Of a stretch of DNA of 28,705 nt, positions 10,799-19,409 are shown piece after piece. The position numbers and the translations under genes were made by a program. The notes under the pieces were generated by a model. That model made no database searches and was not told where the DNA came from. It was given only the letters and a program-made list of their open reading frames with translations. Origin of the DNA: an uncultured Solimonas sp. (GTDB taxonomy: Bacteria > Pseudomonadota > Gammaproteobacteria > Nevskiales > Nevskiaceae). Location: positions 1-28,705 of the forward strand of contig CAMLDZ010000036.1 of the NCBI GenBank assembly GCA_946478985.1. The letters are read 5' to 3'. Each line of letters begins with the position of its first letter. Position 1 is the first letter of the stretch.

Positions 10799-12097
10799 AT
10801 GATGAATCTGTCGAAGCGAATCCTGACCGTTGTAATGGTGCTGCTCGGACTGGCGACTGCGCCGGCATACGCGCAGCTGGAAATCACCGTCACCGGCGGC
10901 GACATCGGCGCGTTGCCGATCGCCATCGTGCCGTTCGCGCAGGTCGGCGGCTCGACCACCGACATCGCCCAGGTCGTGCAGAACGATCTGGTCCGCAGCG
11001 GGCGGTTCCGGGCCTTGGCACGCAACGAGATGAAGGCACGGCCGACGCAGCCCTCGCAGTTCGACGCCACGTCGTGGCGCTCTCAGGGCATCGACAACGT
11101 TGTCATCGGCCAGCTGGTGCAGGATCCCAAGGGCGGCTATCTGGCGCGCTTCTTCCTGATGGATTCACTCAGCGGCAAGCAGGTCGTGGCCTATGACATC
11201 CCCGTGCGCGGCCCGGAACAGATGCGCTACGCGGCACATCAGATCGCCGACATCATCTATGAACAGCTGCTCGGCGTGCCGGGTTACTTCAACACCAAGA
11301 TTGCCTACGTATCGGCAGCGGGCCTGGGCTACCAGCGCTCGTACCAGCTGATCGTCGCCGATTCGGATGGCGAAAATCCGCGCGTGGTCGCCAATTCGCG
11401 CGAGACGCTGATGTCGCCGTCGTGGTCGCCGGATCGCAAGCAGCTCGCTTATGTCGGCTACGAGCGCGGCCGCTCCGCAATTTACCTGCATACCCTGGCC
11501 AGCGGCCAGGTGCGCAAGCTGATCTCGGAGAAGGGCATCAACGGCTCGCCGGTGTGGTCGCCCGACGGCAGCAAGCTGGCCTTCGTGCTGTCGTTCGAGA
11601 CCAACCCGGACATCTATGTGATGGATCTGCCCTCGGGTCCGCGTCGTCGTCTGACCGATCACTACGGCATCGATACCGAGCCGGCGTGGTCGCCGGACGG
11701 CAGCAAGATCGCCTTCACTTCCGATCGCGGTGGCAAGCCGCAGATCTATGAGATCAGTGCCAGCGGTGGCCAGCCCAAGCGCCTGACGTTCGAAGGCTCG
11801 CAGAACCAGCGCCCGAACTATTCGCCGGACGGCAAGTCGCTGGTCCTGGTCAGCACCAGCGGCGGTCAGCGCATCACGCTGCTCAACCTCGCCAACGGCT
11901 CGATGAAAGCCTTGAGCGACGGCCCGCTTGACGAAGGTCCGTCATTCGCGCCAGGTGGCGCCGTGATAATCTACTCGTCGCAGGGCCCCAAGGGACGTCA
12001 ACTCGAAACGGTTTCGATCGACGGGCGCGTGCGCCTGACGATGCGGCAAGCCAGTGGCGATGTTCAGGAACCGGCGTGGTCGCCTCTGCTTAAGTAG
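10799..12097 (+). CDS. tolB: Tol-Pal periplasmic protein TolB
   Basis: TolB is a periplasmic beta-propeller that binds Pal and receives the TolA signal. The chosen ATG at 10799 gives MMNLSKRIL and a normal signal peptide ending in PAYA before QLEITV; the adjacent ATG at 10802 is equally possible. A longer frame from a TTG at 10748 would bury the signal peptide. The N-terminal alpha/beta domain contains PIAIVPFAQ, and the propeller repeats include SWSPDRKQLAYV, VWSPDGSKLAFV, AWSPDGSKIAFTSDRGG and YSPDGKSLVLV. The protein has 432 residues, as expected. It starts 57 bases after tolA. Confidence 0.96.
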   Translation: MMNLSKRILTVVMVLLGLATAPAYAQLEITVTGGDIGALPIAIVPFAQVGGSTTDIAQVVQNDLVRSGRFRALARNEMKARPTQPSQFDATSWRSQGIDNVVIGQLVQDPKGGYLARFFLMDSLSGKQVVAYDIPVRGPEQMRYAAHQIADIIYEQLLGVPGYFNTKIAYVSAAGLGYQRSYQLIVADSDGENPRVVANSRETLMSPSWSPDRKQLAYVGYERGRSAIYLHTLASGQVRKLISEKGINGSPVWSPDGSKLAFVLSFETNPDIYVMDLPSGPRRRLTDHYGIDTEPAWSPDGSKIAFTSDRGGKPQIYEISASGGQPKRLTFEGSQNQRPNYSPDGKSLVLVSTSGGQRITLLNLANGSMKALSDGPLDEGPSFAPGGAVIIYSSQGPKGRQLETVSIDGRVRLTMRQASGDVQEPAWSPLLK

Positions 12098-12157
12098 TCG
12101 TACATCCTCCAGTCCATACCAAGCAACGCTCGCATCTTCCGTTTCGGGAGTTCAAAG

Positions 12158-12679
12158 ATGACCAAAAAGAACCTTCTGTTGTCGCTGTCTCTCGTGTCCG
12201 CGCTGTTCCTCGGCGCTTGCGCCTCATCTGGCAAGCATGATGGCAGCGATCAGGCTGCCGGCACTGCGTCGGGTTACAACGACAGCATCGCCGGTGGTGC
12301 GCAGATCGGCAATGCCGAAGAAGATGCCCGCGTCGCCGCCGAGCGCGCGCTGTCGACCAACGTCGTTTACTTCGACTATGACTCCGCTGAGATCAAGGCC
12401 GAGTATCAGTCGGTGGTCAGCGCCTACGCCAAGTACCTGCTCGCCAACCAGGTCGCCAAGGTCCGTCTTGAAGGTCATACCGACGAGCGCGGCACCCGCG
12501 AGTACAACATCGGCCTCGGCGAGCGCCGCGCCAACGCGGTTCGCGATGCGCTGAGCGCGCAGGGCGTCACCGCCGCGCAGATCTCGGTGCTGAGCTACGG
12601 CGAAGAGCGCCCGGCCGCCGACGGTCACGACGAAGCGGCCTATGCGCAGAACCGCCGCGTGCAGATCATCCGTCAGTAA
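12158..12679 (+). CDS. pal: Peptidoglycan-associated lipoprotein Pal
   Basis: Pal (173 residues) is the outer-membrane lipoprotein that ties the Tol system to peptidoglycan. It has a lipoprotein signal with lipobox LGAC, C21 being the predicted lipidated residue. A flexible Gly/Ser/Asp-rich linker follows. The OmpA-like peptidoglycan-binding domain (about 66-173) contains VVYFDYDSAEI, LEGHTDERGTREYNIGLGERRA and LSYGEERP. A GGGAG ribosome site precedes the ATG. Confidence 0.97.
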   Translation: MTKKNLLLSLSLVSALFLGACASSGKHDGSDQAAGTASGYNDSIAGGAQIGNAEEDARVAAERALSTNVVYFDYDSAEIKAEYQSVVSAYAKYLLANQVAKVRLEGHTDERGTREYNIGLGERRANAVRDALSAQGVTAAQISVLSYGEERPAADGHDEAAYAQNRRVQIIRQ

Positions 12680-12731
12680 TCTGTAGAAACATCGGCTGAA
12701 ACAACCGCCGTCTCTTTCGGAGCCTTCTCGC

Positions 12732-13643
12732 ATGCTTCACCTCCGTCTCGCCGCAGTCGCCGTGGTCGTCGCTACGATCTCTGCCTGCGCTTCCGATTAC
12801 GGCGGCAGCATCTCGGGTGGCAAGGACGCGTTGTCCCCGGAAGAGCGGCGGCTTCAAGCCGTCGAAACGCGCGTCGCGCAGCTGGCGCGACGCGTCGATT
12901 CGGTGAACCTGACCGAGCTGGATCAGAGTGGCCAGCGTGTTCGCGACGATATGCGCACGCTGCGCGGCGAGGCCGAGCGCCTGCGCTACGACGTCGATCA
13001 GCTCAAGCGCGGTCAGGCTGAGCTGCAGGCGCGCCTGCAGCGGCTGGAGGCCGGCGCGGCCCCGGCTGCGGCGACGCCAGCGTATGGTGCGAGTGCGCCT
13101 AGCGGCGCTGCTCCGGCATACCCGGCGACCACGCCGGCTCAACAGATTCCGATGCCAGCTGCGGCCGCGCCGGCAACAGCAGGCGTAGCCGGCCCGACCG
13201 CCGTGGCTCCCGCCACCGATGGCCCGAGCGCGACAATTTCACAGGGCAGCGGCCCGGCCGCCTCGGCGGATGAACAGGCGGCCTATCTGGCCGCGTTCGA
13301 TCTGCTGGGCAACGGCAAGTACGACGATGCCATCAAGAGTTTCCGCAGCCAGCTCGAACGCTGGCCGCAAGGTCGCTACGCCGATGCCGCGTTGTACTGG
13401 TCCGGTGAAGCCTATTACGTCAAGCGCGACTACAACTCGGCCTTGGCGGCGTTCCAGGCGGTGCTGCAGCGATTCCCGCAGAGCACCAAGCTGCCGGAAG
13501 CCTTGCTCAAGGTCGGTCTCACGCAGATGGACATGGGGCGTGATGCCGAGGGACGCACGACGCTGCAGCGCGTGATCAAGACCTATCCGCAGACGACTGC
13601 GGCCAAGCTGGCCCAGCAGCGGCTGGAACCGGCCAAGCGCTGA
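12732..13643 (+). CDS. cpoB: Cell division coordinator CpoB (YbgF), predicted lipoprotein form
   Basis: CpoB is a periplasmic protein that coordinates Tol-Pal activity with septal peptidoglycan synthesis in E. coli. This 303-residue version has an N-terminal signal whose end reads ISAC (C19), which fits a lipobox, unlike the soluble E. coli protein. A coiled-coil segment follows (about 35-110, with LQAVETRVAQLARRVDS and GQAELQARLQRLE). Next comes an Ala/Pro-rich linker (about 110-180), then a C-terminal TPR domain (about 185-303) containing FDLLGNGKYDDAI and YWSGEAYYVKRDYNSAL. It lies 52 bases after pal in the usual order. The family call is secure; lipidation is a prediction from the motif. 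Confidence 0.93.
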   Translation: MLHLRLAAVAVVVATISACASDYGGSISGGKDALSPEERRLQAVETRVAQLARRVDSVNLTELDQSGQRVRDDMRTLRGEAERLRYDVDQLKRGQAELQARLQRLEAGAAPAAATPAYGASAPSGAAPAYPATTPAQQIPMPAAAAPATAGVAGPTAVAPATDGPSATISQGSGPAASADEQAAYLAAFDLLGNGKYDDAIKSFRSQLERWPQGRYADAALYWSGEAYYVKRDYNSALAAFQAVLQRFPQSTKLPEALLKVGLTQMDMGRDAEGRTTLQRVIKTYPQTTAAKLAQQRLEPAKR

Positions 13644-13661
13644 GCATCAAGAAGTAAGCCG

Positions 13662-14330
13662 TTGGGTGCATCCGTTACCGCCGTCTCCGCGTCGCGGCTC
13701 AAAATCACCGAGATCTTTCTGTCGGTCCAGGGCGAATCCTCGTCCGTCGGCTGGCCGACGGTGTTCGTGCGCCTGACCGGCTGCCCTCTGCGTTGTCATT
13801 ACTGTGACACCGCCTATGCCTTCCACGGCGGGCAGTGGATGGAGCAGGACGCGATCATCGCCGCCGTCGCCCAGCATGGCGCGCGCCACGTCTGCGTGAC
13901 CGGCGGTGAGCCGCTGGCGCAGAAGAACTGCATTGCCCTGCTGCAGCGCCTTTGCGATGCCGGCCACGAAGTCTCGCTGGAGACCAGCGGTGCACTCGAC
14001 ATCACCGCGGTCGATGCGCGTGTGCGCCGCATCGTCGACATCAAGACCCCGGCTTCGGGCGAGGAAGGGCGCAACCGCTGGGCCAACCTCGACGCCTTGC
14101 GTCCGCACGACGAGATCAAGTTCGTGATCTGCGACCGCGCCGACTACGAATGGGCGCGTGCCAAGACCGCCGAGTCCGAACTGCCGCGCCGCTGCAGCGT
14201 GCTGTTCTCGCCGAGCCAGGATCAGCTGGCCCCTGCCGAACTGGCGCAGTGGATCCTCGACGACCGGCTGCCGGTACGATTCCAGCTACAGCTTCACAAG
14301 GTTTTGTGGGGCAACAGCCCGGGACGCTGA
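13662..14330 (+). CDS. queE: 7-carboxy-7-deazaguanine synthase QueE
   Basis: A radical-SAM enzyme that converts 6-carboxytetrahydropterin to 7-carboxy-7-deazaguanine in queuosine biosynthesis. The cluster motif CPLRCHYC supplies C41, C45 and C48, with [18 protein letters not shown] just before it, and TGGEPLAQ follows. The only plausible in-frame start is a rare TTG at 13662, giving [19 protein letters not shown] and 222 residues; there is no in-frame ATG or GTG before the core. The gene begins 18 bases after cpoB and is followed by queC after two bases, so the two deazaguanine genes are probably co-translated. The exact start is less certain than the function. Confidence 0.93.
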   Translation: MGASVTAVSASRLKITEIFLSVQGESSSVGWPTVFVRLTGCPLRCHYCDTAYAFHGGQWMEQDAIIAAVAQHGARHVCVTGGEPLAQKNCIALLQRLCDAGHEVSLETSGALDITAVDARVRRIVDIKTPASGEEGRNRWANLDALRPHDEIKFVICDRADYEWARAKTAESELPRRCSVLFSPSQDQLAPAELAQWILDDRLPVRFQLQLHKVLWGNSPGR

Positions 14331-14332
14331 TC

Positions 14333-15040
14333 ATGTCGAAGAAAGCCGTCATCCTGCTGTCCGGCGGACTGGATTCCGCCACGGTGCTGGCGATGGCGCG
14401 CGCCCAGGGGTTTCAAGCCTACGCGCTGAGCGTTTCCTACGGACAGCGCCATGTGGTCGAGCTGGCCGCCGCCGATCGCGTCGCGGCCGCGCTCGGCGCG
14501 GTGCGTCACCAGACCATGCACGTCAATCTCGACGCGGTGGGCGGTTCGGCGCTGACCGATCGCAGCCTGGCAGTGCCGGAGGGCGAGTCCGGCGAGGCCG
14601 TGGCAGCCGGCATCCCGATCACTTACGTACCGGCACGCAACACCTTGTTCCTGTCGCTGGCGCTCGGCTGGGCCGAAGTGCTCGGCGCGCAAGACCTCTT
14701 CGTCGGCGTCAATGCGGTCGACTATTCGGGCTACCCGGATTGCCGGCCGGCATTCATCGAGGCTTTCGAGCGACTCGCCAATGTCGCCACCAAGGCGGGT
14801 GTCGAGGGCGCGGGATTCCGCGTCCATGCGCCGCTGATCCAGATGAGCAAGGCCCAGATCATCCGCGCCGGCACGGCGCTGGGTGTCGACTACGCCCTGA
14901 CCGTATCCTGCTATCAGGCCGACGGCGAGGGGCGTGCCTGCGGCCGCTGCGACTCCTGCCGCCTGCGGCGTGCCGGCTTCATCGATGCGGGCGTCACCGA
15001 TCCGACGCGCTATGTCGCGGCGCCGCCCAGCAGCATGTAA
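14333..15040 (+). CDS. queC: 7-cyano-7-deazaguanine (preQ0) synthase QueC
   Basis: QueC is an ATP-dependent enzyme that converts 7-carboxy-7-deazaguanine to preQ0, the step after QueE. The 235-residue protein has the PP-loop ATPase motif SGGLDSAT (from residue 10), [13 protein letters not shown], and the zinc-site cysteines C193, C203, C206 and C209 (the last three in [11 protein letters not shown]). The ATG at 14333 lies two bases after the queE stop. The last 31 bases overlap the 3' end of the convergent permease gene on the other strand. Confidence 0.96.
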   Translation: MSKKAVILLSGGLDSATVLAMARAQGFQAYALSVSYGQRHVVELAAADRVAAALGAVRHQTMHVNLDAVGGSALTDRSLAVPEGESGEAVAAGIPITYVPARNTLFLSLALGWAEVLGAQDLFVGVNAVDYSGYPDCRPAFIEAFERLANVATKAGVEGAGFRVHAPLIQMSKAQIIRAGTALGVDYALTVSCYQADGEGRACGRCDSCRLRRAGFIDAGVTDPTRYVAAPPSSM

Positions 15041-15816
15041 GCGGACACGCACAGCAGCATCGCCGCGAACAGGCGCTTGAGCTGCCGCGGTGGCAGGCGG
15101 TGTGCCAGCCGCGCCCCCAGGGGAGCGCCGAACACGCTGCTCAGGGACAGAGCTGCCAGCGCCGGCAGGTACAGATAGCCGAGGCTGCCCGGCGGCAGAT
15201 CGCCGGCGTCGAGCCCTGCCATCAGAAAACCGCAGGCACCGGCCCAGGCGATCGGCACGCCGCCGGCCGCCGCCGTGCCGACCGCCTGACGCATCGTCGC
15301 GCCGCGCAGCGTCAGATACGGCACCGACAGCGAACCGCCGCCGATGCCGACCAGCGAGGACAGCAGGCCGATCGCGCTACCCGCGGCGAATACCTCGGCA
15401 CCGTGCGCGCGGACCCGGCTCTGGCTAACGGCAGCAGCCTTGCGGTCGAGCAGCATCTGCAGCGCGATCAGCAGCGCGCCGACACCGACGCAGCGGCGCA
15501 AGGCTTCACCGGACAGCGCATCGGCAACGAAGGCGCCGAGCCAGGCACCCAGCGCCAGACCCGGTGCAAAGCTGCGCAGCACCTGCCACAGCACGCCACC
15601 ACGTCGATGATGAGAGAGCGTCGACGACAGGGAGGTGAGGGCGATGACGCCGAGCGAAGTGCCGACCGCCAGGTGCACGGTGGCGTCGATGGGAAGATGC
15701 CGGCCCAGCGTCACGGTCAGGGCCGGGACCAGGATTAGACCGCCGCCGACGCCGAACAGGCCGGCCATCACGCCGGCGAGCGCGCCGACCGCCAGATACA
15801 GCAGGAATGCATCCAT
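15010..15816 (-). CDS. TauE/SafE-family membrane permease
   Basis: A 268-residue inner-membrane protein of the TauE/SafE (DUF81) family, whose members export sulfonates, sulfite or related anions; the substrate here cannot be told. The two-fold repeat is visible: [16 protein letters not shown] in the first half and [18 protein letters not shown] in the second. About eight hydrophobic segments are predicted. No sulfur-metabolism genes are nearby, so context gives no help. The TAG stop at 15010-15012 lies inside queC, giving a 31-bp tail-to-tail overlap with no room for a normal terminator between them. Confidence 0.88.
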   Translation of the reverse strand: MDAFLLYLAVGALAGVMAGLFGVGGGLILVPALTVTLGRHLPIDATVHLAVGTSLGVIALTSLSSTLSHHRRGGVLWQVLRSFAPGLALGAWLGAFVADALSGEALRRCVGVGALLIALQMLLDRKAAAVSQSRVRAHGAEVFAAGSAIGLLSSLVGIGGGSLSVPYLTLRGATMRQAVGTAAAGGVPIAWAGACGFLMAGLDAGDLPPGSLGYLYLPALAALSLSSVFGAPLGARLAHRLPPRQLKRLFAAMLLCVSAYMLLGGAAT

Positions 15817-15854
15817 CAGCGGTCTCCGCAGCGGTCCGGCGGCATCGGGCCCGT

Positions 15855-15879
15855 AACAAAAGGCCCGCGTGCGCGGGCC
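15855..15879 (-). terminator. Intrinsic terminator after tRNA-Lys
   Basis: Read on the minus strand, GGCCCGC and GCGGGCC (15862-15868 and 15873-15879) form a perfect 7-bp stem with a 4-nt loop followed by TTTTGTT. It lies 40 bases beyond the 3' end of the tRNA and before the permease gene, so it should end the tRNA transcript. Confidence 0.8.
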
Positions 15880-15918
15880 GGATTCACGACGATGCTGATC
15901 TTCGACGGATCTTGAAGA

Positions 15919-15994
15919 TGGTGGGTCGTGCAGGATTCGAACCTGCGACCAATTGGTTAAAAGCCAACTGCTCTACCGGCTGAGCTAACGACCC
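15919..15994 (-). tRNA. tRNA-Lys (anticodon UUU)
   Basis: A complete 76-nt cloverleaf including an encoded CCA. The acceptor stem GGGTCGT pairs fully with ACGACCC. The D-arm begins AGCTCAGCCGGTAGAGC. The anticodon stem GTTGG/CCAAT encloses loop CTTTTAA with anticodon TTT. The T-arm is GCAGGTTCGAATCCTGC. It appears to be a single-gene transcript with its own promoter and terminator. Confidence 0.97.
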
Positions 15995-16036
15995 CATGCC
16001 ATGGCCTGATCGCCAGGCCCGTTTCAGCGGGCGCGC

Positions 16037-16065
16037 ATGATAAACGAATGCGGCAAGCCGGTCAT
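16037..16065 (-). promoter_or_regulatory. Candidate sigma-70 promoter of tRNA-Lys
   Basis: On the minus strand, ATGACC (-35, four of six) and TATCAT (-10, five of six) are separated by exactly 17 bases. A GC-only discriminator follows, as seen in stringently controlled stable-RNA promoters. The start would fall about 35 bases before the tRNA. A 6-bp inverted repeat (16003-16019) lies in the leader. Confidence 0.5.
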
Positions 16066-16218
16066 CCGCGATGGCTCTGGCGGATGTCGCCGGCCCGGCA
16101 AAAACTACCGTTGAACGGCCCGTTGCGCCCCGACGCGGCCGCTGCCAGATACTGCGGCGCAAGGCGCAGCGGGCGCCGACAGGCATACTCGGGCAATCGG
16201 GGGCGACGAGAACAGCAC

Positions 16219-17562
16219 ATGGCGACCGGCAGTTTCGCGTTCATGCCGCACGGCTACTGCCTGACCTGGAACCCCTGGCTGGTAGGCGAGTACGTGGTCG
16301 CCGACGCCATCATCGGTCTGGCCTACTACTCGATCCCGCTGACGCTGATCTACTTCATCCGCCGCAATCGCGGCCTGGGCTTCGGCTGGCTGTTCTGGAT
16401 GTTCAGCCTCTTCATCTTCGCCTGCGGCACCGGTCATTTCATCGACATCGTCAATATCTGGTGGCCGCACTACGAGCTGCAGGCCTCGATCAAGGCCGTC
16501 ACCGCCGCCGTCTCGATCGCCACCGCCCTGGCGGCCTGGCCGATGCTGCCGAAAGTCTCGGCGATGATCGAGTTCAACCGGCGTGCGTCGCAGGCGCTGC
16601 AGCAGAGCAATACGGCGCTGCTGCAAAGCGAGGAACGCATCCGCCTGATCCTCAAGCACGCGCCGATCGGACTGGCAATCGTCAGCCTCGAAGGCCGCTT
16701 CGTCAGTGTCAACCACACGCTCTGCGAAATGCTCGACTACTCGGAGCCGGAGCTGCTGGCGCGGACGTTCCAGGACATCACCCACCCGGACGATCTGGGC
16801 GCCGATCTGGCGCATGTGCAGGAGCTGATCGACGGCGTGCGCGATTCCTACCGCATGGAGAAGCGCTACTTCCATCGCAGCGGCCAGCTGGTCTACGTGC
16901 AGCTGGACGTGTCGGTGCTGCGCGACAGCCAGGCGCGGCCTATCCATTTCATCTCACAGATCCAGGACATCTCGGATCGTGTCGAACAGCAGCGCAGCCT
17001 GGAGCGGCGGGCGATGATCGACGACCTGACGGGGCTGCCGAACCGTCGCTCGTTTCTCGAAGAGCTGGAGCGCGTCGCTTCACGCGCGGCGCGGCTGCAG
17101 CAGCCGGTCGCGCTGCTGATGATCGACCTCGACCATTTCAAGCAGATCAACGATGCCTTCGGCCATGCTTCCGGCGACCGCGTGCTGCGCGCGATGCGCG
17201 AGATCGTGCTGCCCAAGCTGCGCGGCGGTGACATGCTGGCCCGTCTGGGCGGCGAGGAATTCGCCGCGCTGCTGCCCAATACCGGTGTCGACGCGGCCCT
17301 GCCGGTCGCCGAACGCATCCGCCAGGCGATTGCCGATGCCGGGCTGCAGTCGGTCGATGGATTGCCGGTCCAGGTCACCGCGTCGATCGGCGTGATGGCG
17401 TTCCTAGGCCAGCACGATCTGGCGCGCGCACTGGAGTACGCCGACCGCGCGCTTTACGCCGCCAAGCGTTCCGGGCGCAATCAGGTGGTCCGCGCACCGC
17501 TGCTGGTCGACGGCTGGCCGAGCGACCTGCCGCTGTCGTCGTTCCGGGGCGAATCTCTGTAG
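16219..17562 (+). CDS. Diguanylate cyclase with ethylene-receptor-like membrane sensor, PAS and GGDEF domains
   Basis: A 447-residue predicted membrane-bound c-di-GMP synthase. The N-terminal three-helix domain (about 20-112) resembles the copper/ethylene-binding domain of plant ETR1. Against my memory of ETR1, D29, Y36, I66, C69, H73 and K92 fall on its D25, Y32, I62, C65, H69 and K91, and flanking stretches agree (AYYSIPLTLIYF; CGTGHFIDIVNIWW; KAVTAAVSIATA). A PAS domain (about 137-260) with HAPIGLAIVSLEG and ITHPDD follows, then a GGDEF domain (about 270-440). The active-site motif is GGEEF (344-348), with MIDLDHFKQIND upstream and an inhibitory RxxD site (R335-D338) at the canonical spacing. 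The ATG at 16219 gives a natural start; an upstream ATG at 16048 adds a low-quality 57-residue leader. The catalytic call is firm; the ligand is inferred. Confidence 0.9.
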   Translation: MATGSFAFMPHGYCLTWNPWLVGEYVVADAIIGLAYYSIPLTLIYFIRRNRGLGFGWLFWMFSLFIFACGTGHFIDIVNIWWPHYELQASIKAVTAAVSIATALAAWPMLPKVSAMIEFNRRASQALQQSNTALLQSEERIRLILKHAPIGLAIVSLEGRFVSVNHTLCEMLDYSEPELLARTFQDITHPDDLGADLAHVQELIDGVRDSYRMEKRYFHRSGQLVYVQLDVSVLRDSQARPIHFISQIQDISDRVEQQRSLERRAMIDDLTGLPNRRSFLEELERVASRAARLQQPVALLMIDLDHFKQINDAFGHASGDRVLRAMREIVLPKLRGGDMLARLGGEEFAALLPNTGVDAALPVAERIRQAIADAGLQSVDGLPVQVTASIGVMAFLGQHDLARALEYADRALYAAKRSGRNQVVRAPLLVDGWPSDLPLSSFRGESL

Positions 17563-17579
17563 TCCGGCAGGGGTTCGCG

Positions 17580-17608
17580 TTGCCCGGCCGCAGGCGATGG
17601 TGCAGAAT
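17580..17608 (+). promoter_or_regulatory. Candidate promoter of tRNA-Pro
   Basis: TTGCCC (17580-17585) and CAGAAT (17603-17608) are spaced by 17 bases, with TG directly before the -10 and a GC-rich discriminator after it. Each hexamer matches four of six consensus bases. The start would be about 35 bases before the tRNA. Confidence 0.4.
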
Positions 17609-17649
17609 CCGGCGCCCATGCGGTGGCGACGCGCCGCCGCTGCCCGCGT

Positions 17650-17726
17650 CGGGGCGTAGCTCAGTTTGGTAGAGCGCCTGCTTTGGGAGCAGGAAGTCGC
17701 AGGTTCGAATCCTGTCGCCCCGACCA
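17650..17726 (+). tRNA. tRNA-Pro (anticodon UGG)
   Basis: A complete 77-nt cloverleaf with encoded CCA. The acceptor CGGGGCG pairs perfectly with CGCCCCG. The D-arm contains TAGCTCAGTTTGGTAGAGC. The anticodon stem CCTGC/GCAGG encloses TTTGGGA, anticodon TGG. The T-arm is GCAGGTTCGAATCCTGT. The C at position 1, unusual in other tRNAs, is typical of bacterial tRNA-Pro. It lies 25 bases from the stop of convergent zwf. Confidence 0.97.
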
Positions 17727-17751
17727 TTCCTCCCGTTTCTTCCCTGCCGGT

Positions 17752-19203
17752 TCAGGCTTCCTCGCGCCAGGCATGGCCGTCGCGGGCGACCAATGCGCTC
17801 GATGCGGTCGGCCCCCAGGTGCCGGCCGGATACGATTTCAGCGGCTGCGCATTGCGTTCCCAGCTGTTGAGGATCGGCTCGACCCACTGCCAGGCGGCGT
17901 CGACTTCGTCGCGGCGCATGAACAGCGTCAGCTTGCCGTGCACCACATCCATGATCAATCGCTCGTAGGCGTCCCATTGGCGTGTGCGATAGGTCTCGGC
18001 GAGGGCGACGTCGAGGAAGATCGGCTGGATCTCCATGCCTTCGCCCGGCACCTTGGCCATCAGGTCCAGGCGCAGGCCTTCATCCGGCTGCAGGCTGATG
18101 ATCAGGCGGTTGGCCGGCTCGCCGCCACGAGCCGACAGCATCGGATGCGGCACGCCGCGGAAGTTGATGACGATCTCGGCGAGCCGCTCCTGCATGCGCT
18201 TGCCGGTGCGCAGGTAGAACGGCACGCCCGCCCAGCGCCAGTTGTCGAGCGAGGCCTTGATCGCGACAAAGGTCTCGTTGCGGCTGTTTGGCGGGATGCC
18301 GGCTTCTTCCAGGTAGCCGGGCACCGGCTGGTTGCGGATGGCCCCGGCGCGATACTGGCCGCGCACCGTGCGCGCTGCGACCTCCTCGGCGCTCATCGGC
18401 CGCAGGCAGCGCAGCACCTTGAGCTTTTCGTCGCGCATCGTATCGGCGTCGCTGCTGGCCGGCGGCTCCATGGCGACGATGCACAGCAATTGCAGCAGAT
18501 GGTTCTGCACCATGTCGCGCAGCGCGCCGGTGGAGTCGTAGAACTCGCCGCGGCTCTCGACGCCGACCGTTTCGGCGATGGTGATCTGCACGTCGCGGAT
18601 CCATGCGCGGTTCCACAACGGCTCGAAGAAGATGTTGCCGAAGCGCAAGGCGATCAGATTCTGTACCGCTTCCTTGCCCAGGTAGTGGTCGATGCGGAAG
18701 ATCTGCTGCTCGGCAAACACGCGGCCGACCTCCTCGTTGATCTTCCTTGCCGAGGCACGATCGCGGCCCAGCGGTTTCTCCAGCACGACGCGGCTCTGTG
18801 GCGTCACCAGGCCGGCGGCACCGAGCTGCGCGCTGATCGTCGTGAACAGGCCGGGCGCGGTGGCCAGATAGAAGACCCGCGTGCGCCCGGCCGTGTCGCC
18901 GAGCATGGCGCTAAGCGCCTGATAGTCGGCGGCGCAGGTGGCGTCGAGGCGCAGATAGTGCAGGCTGCCGGCAAAGGCGTTCCACGCCGCTTCCTCGAAA
19001 TCCTTGGCGGCCACCTGCTTGGCGCAGGCATCCCGGGCGAGCTGCAGGTAGTGCTCGCGGCTCAGATCCTGGCGGCCGATGCCGATGATCCGCCAGCCAC
19101 CGGTGTCTCCGCAGTCGCGGTGCCGGTAGTACAGCGCCGGCAGCAGCTTGCGCATGGCCAGATCACCGCCGCCGCCGAACAGGATGAAATCGAAGCTTTC
19201 CAA
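17752..19203 (-). CDS. zwf: Glucose-6-phosphate 1-dehydrogenase
   Basis: Zwf oxidises glucose 6-phosphate to 6-phosphogluconolactone, feeding the Entner-Doudoroff and pentose-phosphate routes. Conserved segments are the nucleotide-binding [28 protein letters not shown], the active-site signature RIDHYLGKE (H173), MVQNHLLQ with the second catalytic histidine, and YLRTGKRM. The third base-pair of the usual GGTGDLA motif reads GGGGDLA. The likeliest start is a TTG at 19203 (483 residues) with GAGG six bases upstream, placing the nucleotide-binding strand at the N-terminus as usual. An ATG at 19257 would add 18 residues lacking family character. It is divergent from edd. Confidence 0.93.
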   Translation of the reverse strand: MESFDFILFGGGGDLAMRKLLPALYYRHRDCGDTGGWRIIGIGRQDLSREHYLQLARDACAKQVAAKDFEEAAWNAFAGSLHYLRLDATCAADYQALSAMLGDTAGRTRVFYLATAPGLFTTISAQLGAAGLVTPQSRVVLEKPLGRDRASARKINEEVGRVFAEQQIFRIDHYLGKEAVQNLIALRFGNIFFEPLWNRAWIRDVQITIAETVGVESRGEFYDSTGALRDMVQNHLLQLLCIVAMEPPASSDADTMRDEKLKVLRCLRPMSAEEVAARTVRGQYRAGAIRNQPVPGYLEEAGIPPNSRNETFVAIKASLDNWRWAGVPFYLRTGKRMQERLAEIVINFRGVPHPMLSARGGEPANRLIISLQPDEGLRLDLMAKVPGEGMEIQPIFLDVALAETYRTRQWDAYERLIMDVVHGKLTLFMRRDEVDAAWQWVEPILNSWERNAQPLKSYPAGTWGPTASSALVARDGHAWREEA

Positions 19204-19409
19204 GACTGACCTCGCGATCGTCGTTGATGGATGGGGGCCTCGCCGCAAGCCTCTCATGCTCGCGATGCCGCCGTCGCGCCACGGATGAGGTGGGAACGAA
19301 GTTTGCGACCGTATCAGCAGCGTTCAAGCAAGCGACGTGCCGCACTTGTAGTATCCCGAGGGCTGTGGCGTTGACCGGCCCGAAGCAATCAGCGCAGCCA
19401 GGAGGCGTC

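Noticed and set aside
13644..13661. PreQ1 riboswitch ahead of queE/queC
   Set aside because: The gap between cpoB and queE is 18 bases, too short for an aptamer, and the genes follow a long operon.
16048..16218. N-terminal extension of the ethylene-domain cyclase from an ATG at 16048
   Set aside because: The extra 57 residues are Arg/Pro/Gly-rich, resemble nothing, overlap the tRNA-Lys promoter region, and would displace the membrane domain from the N-terminus.
19340..19365. HexR operator between zwf and edd
   Set aside because: Only the left half TTGTAGTA is present; the matching TACTACAA half is missing, so I do not call it a site.
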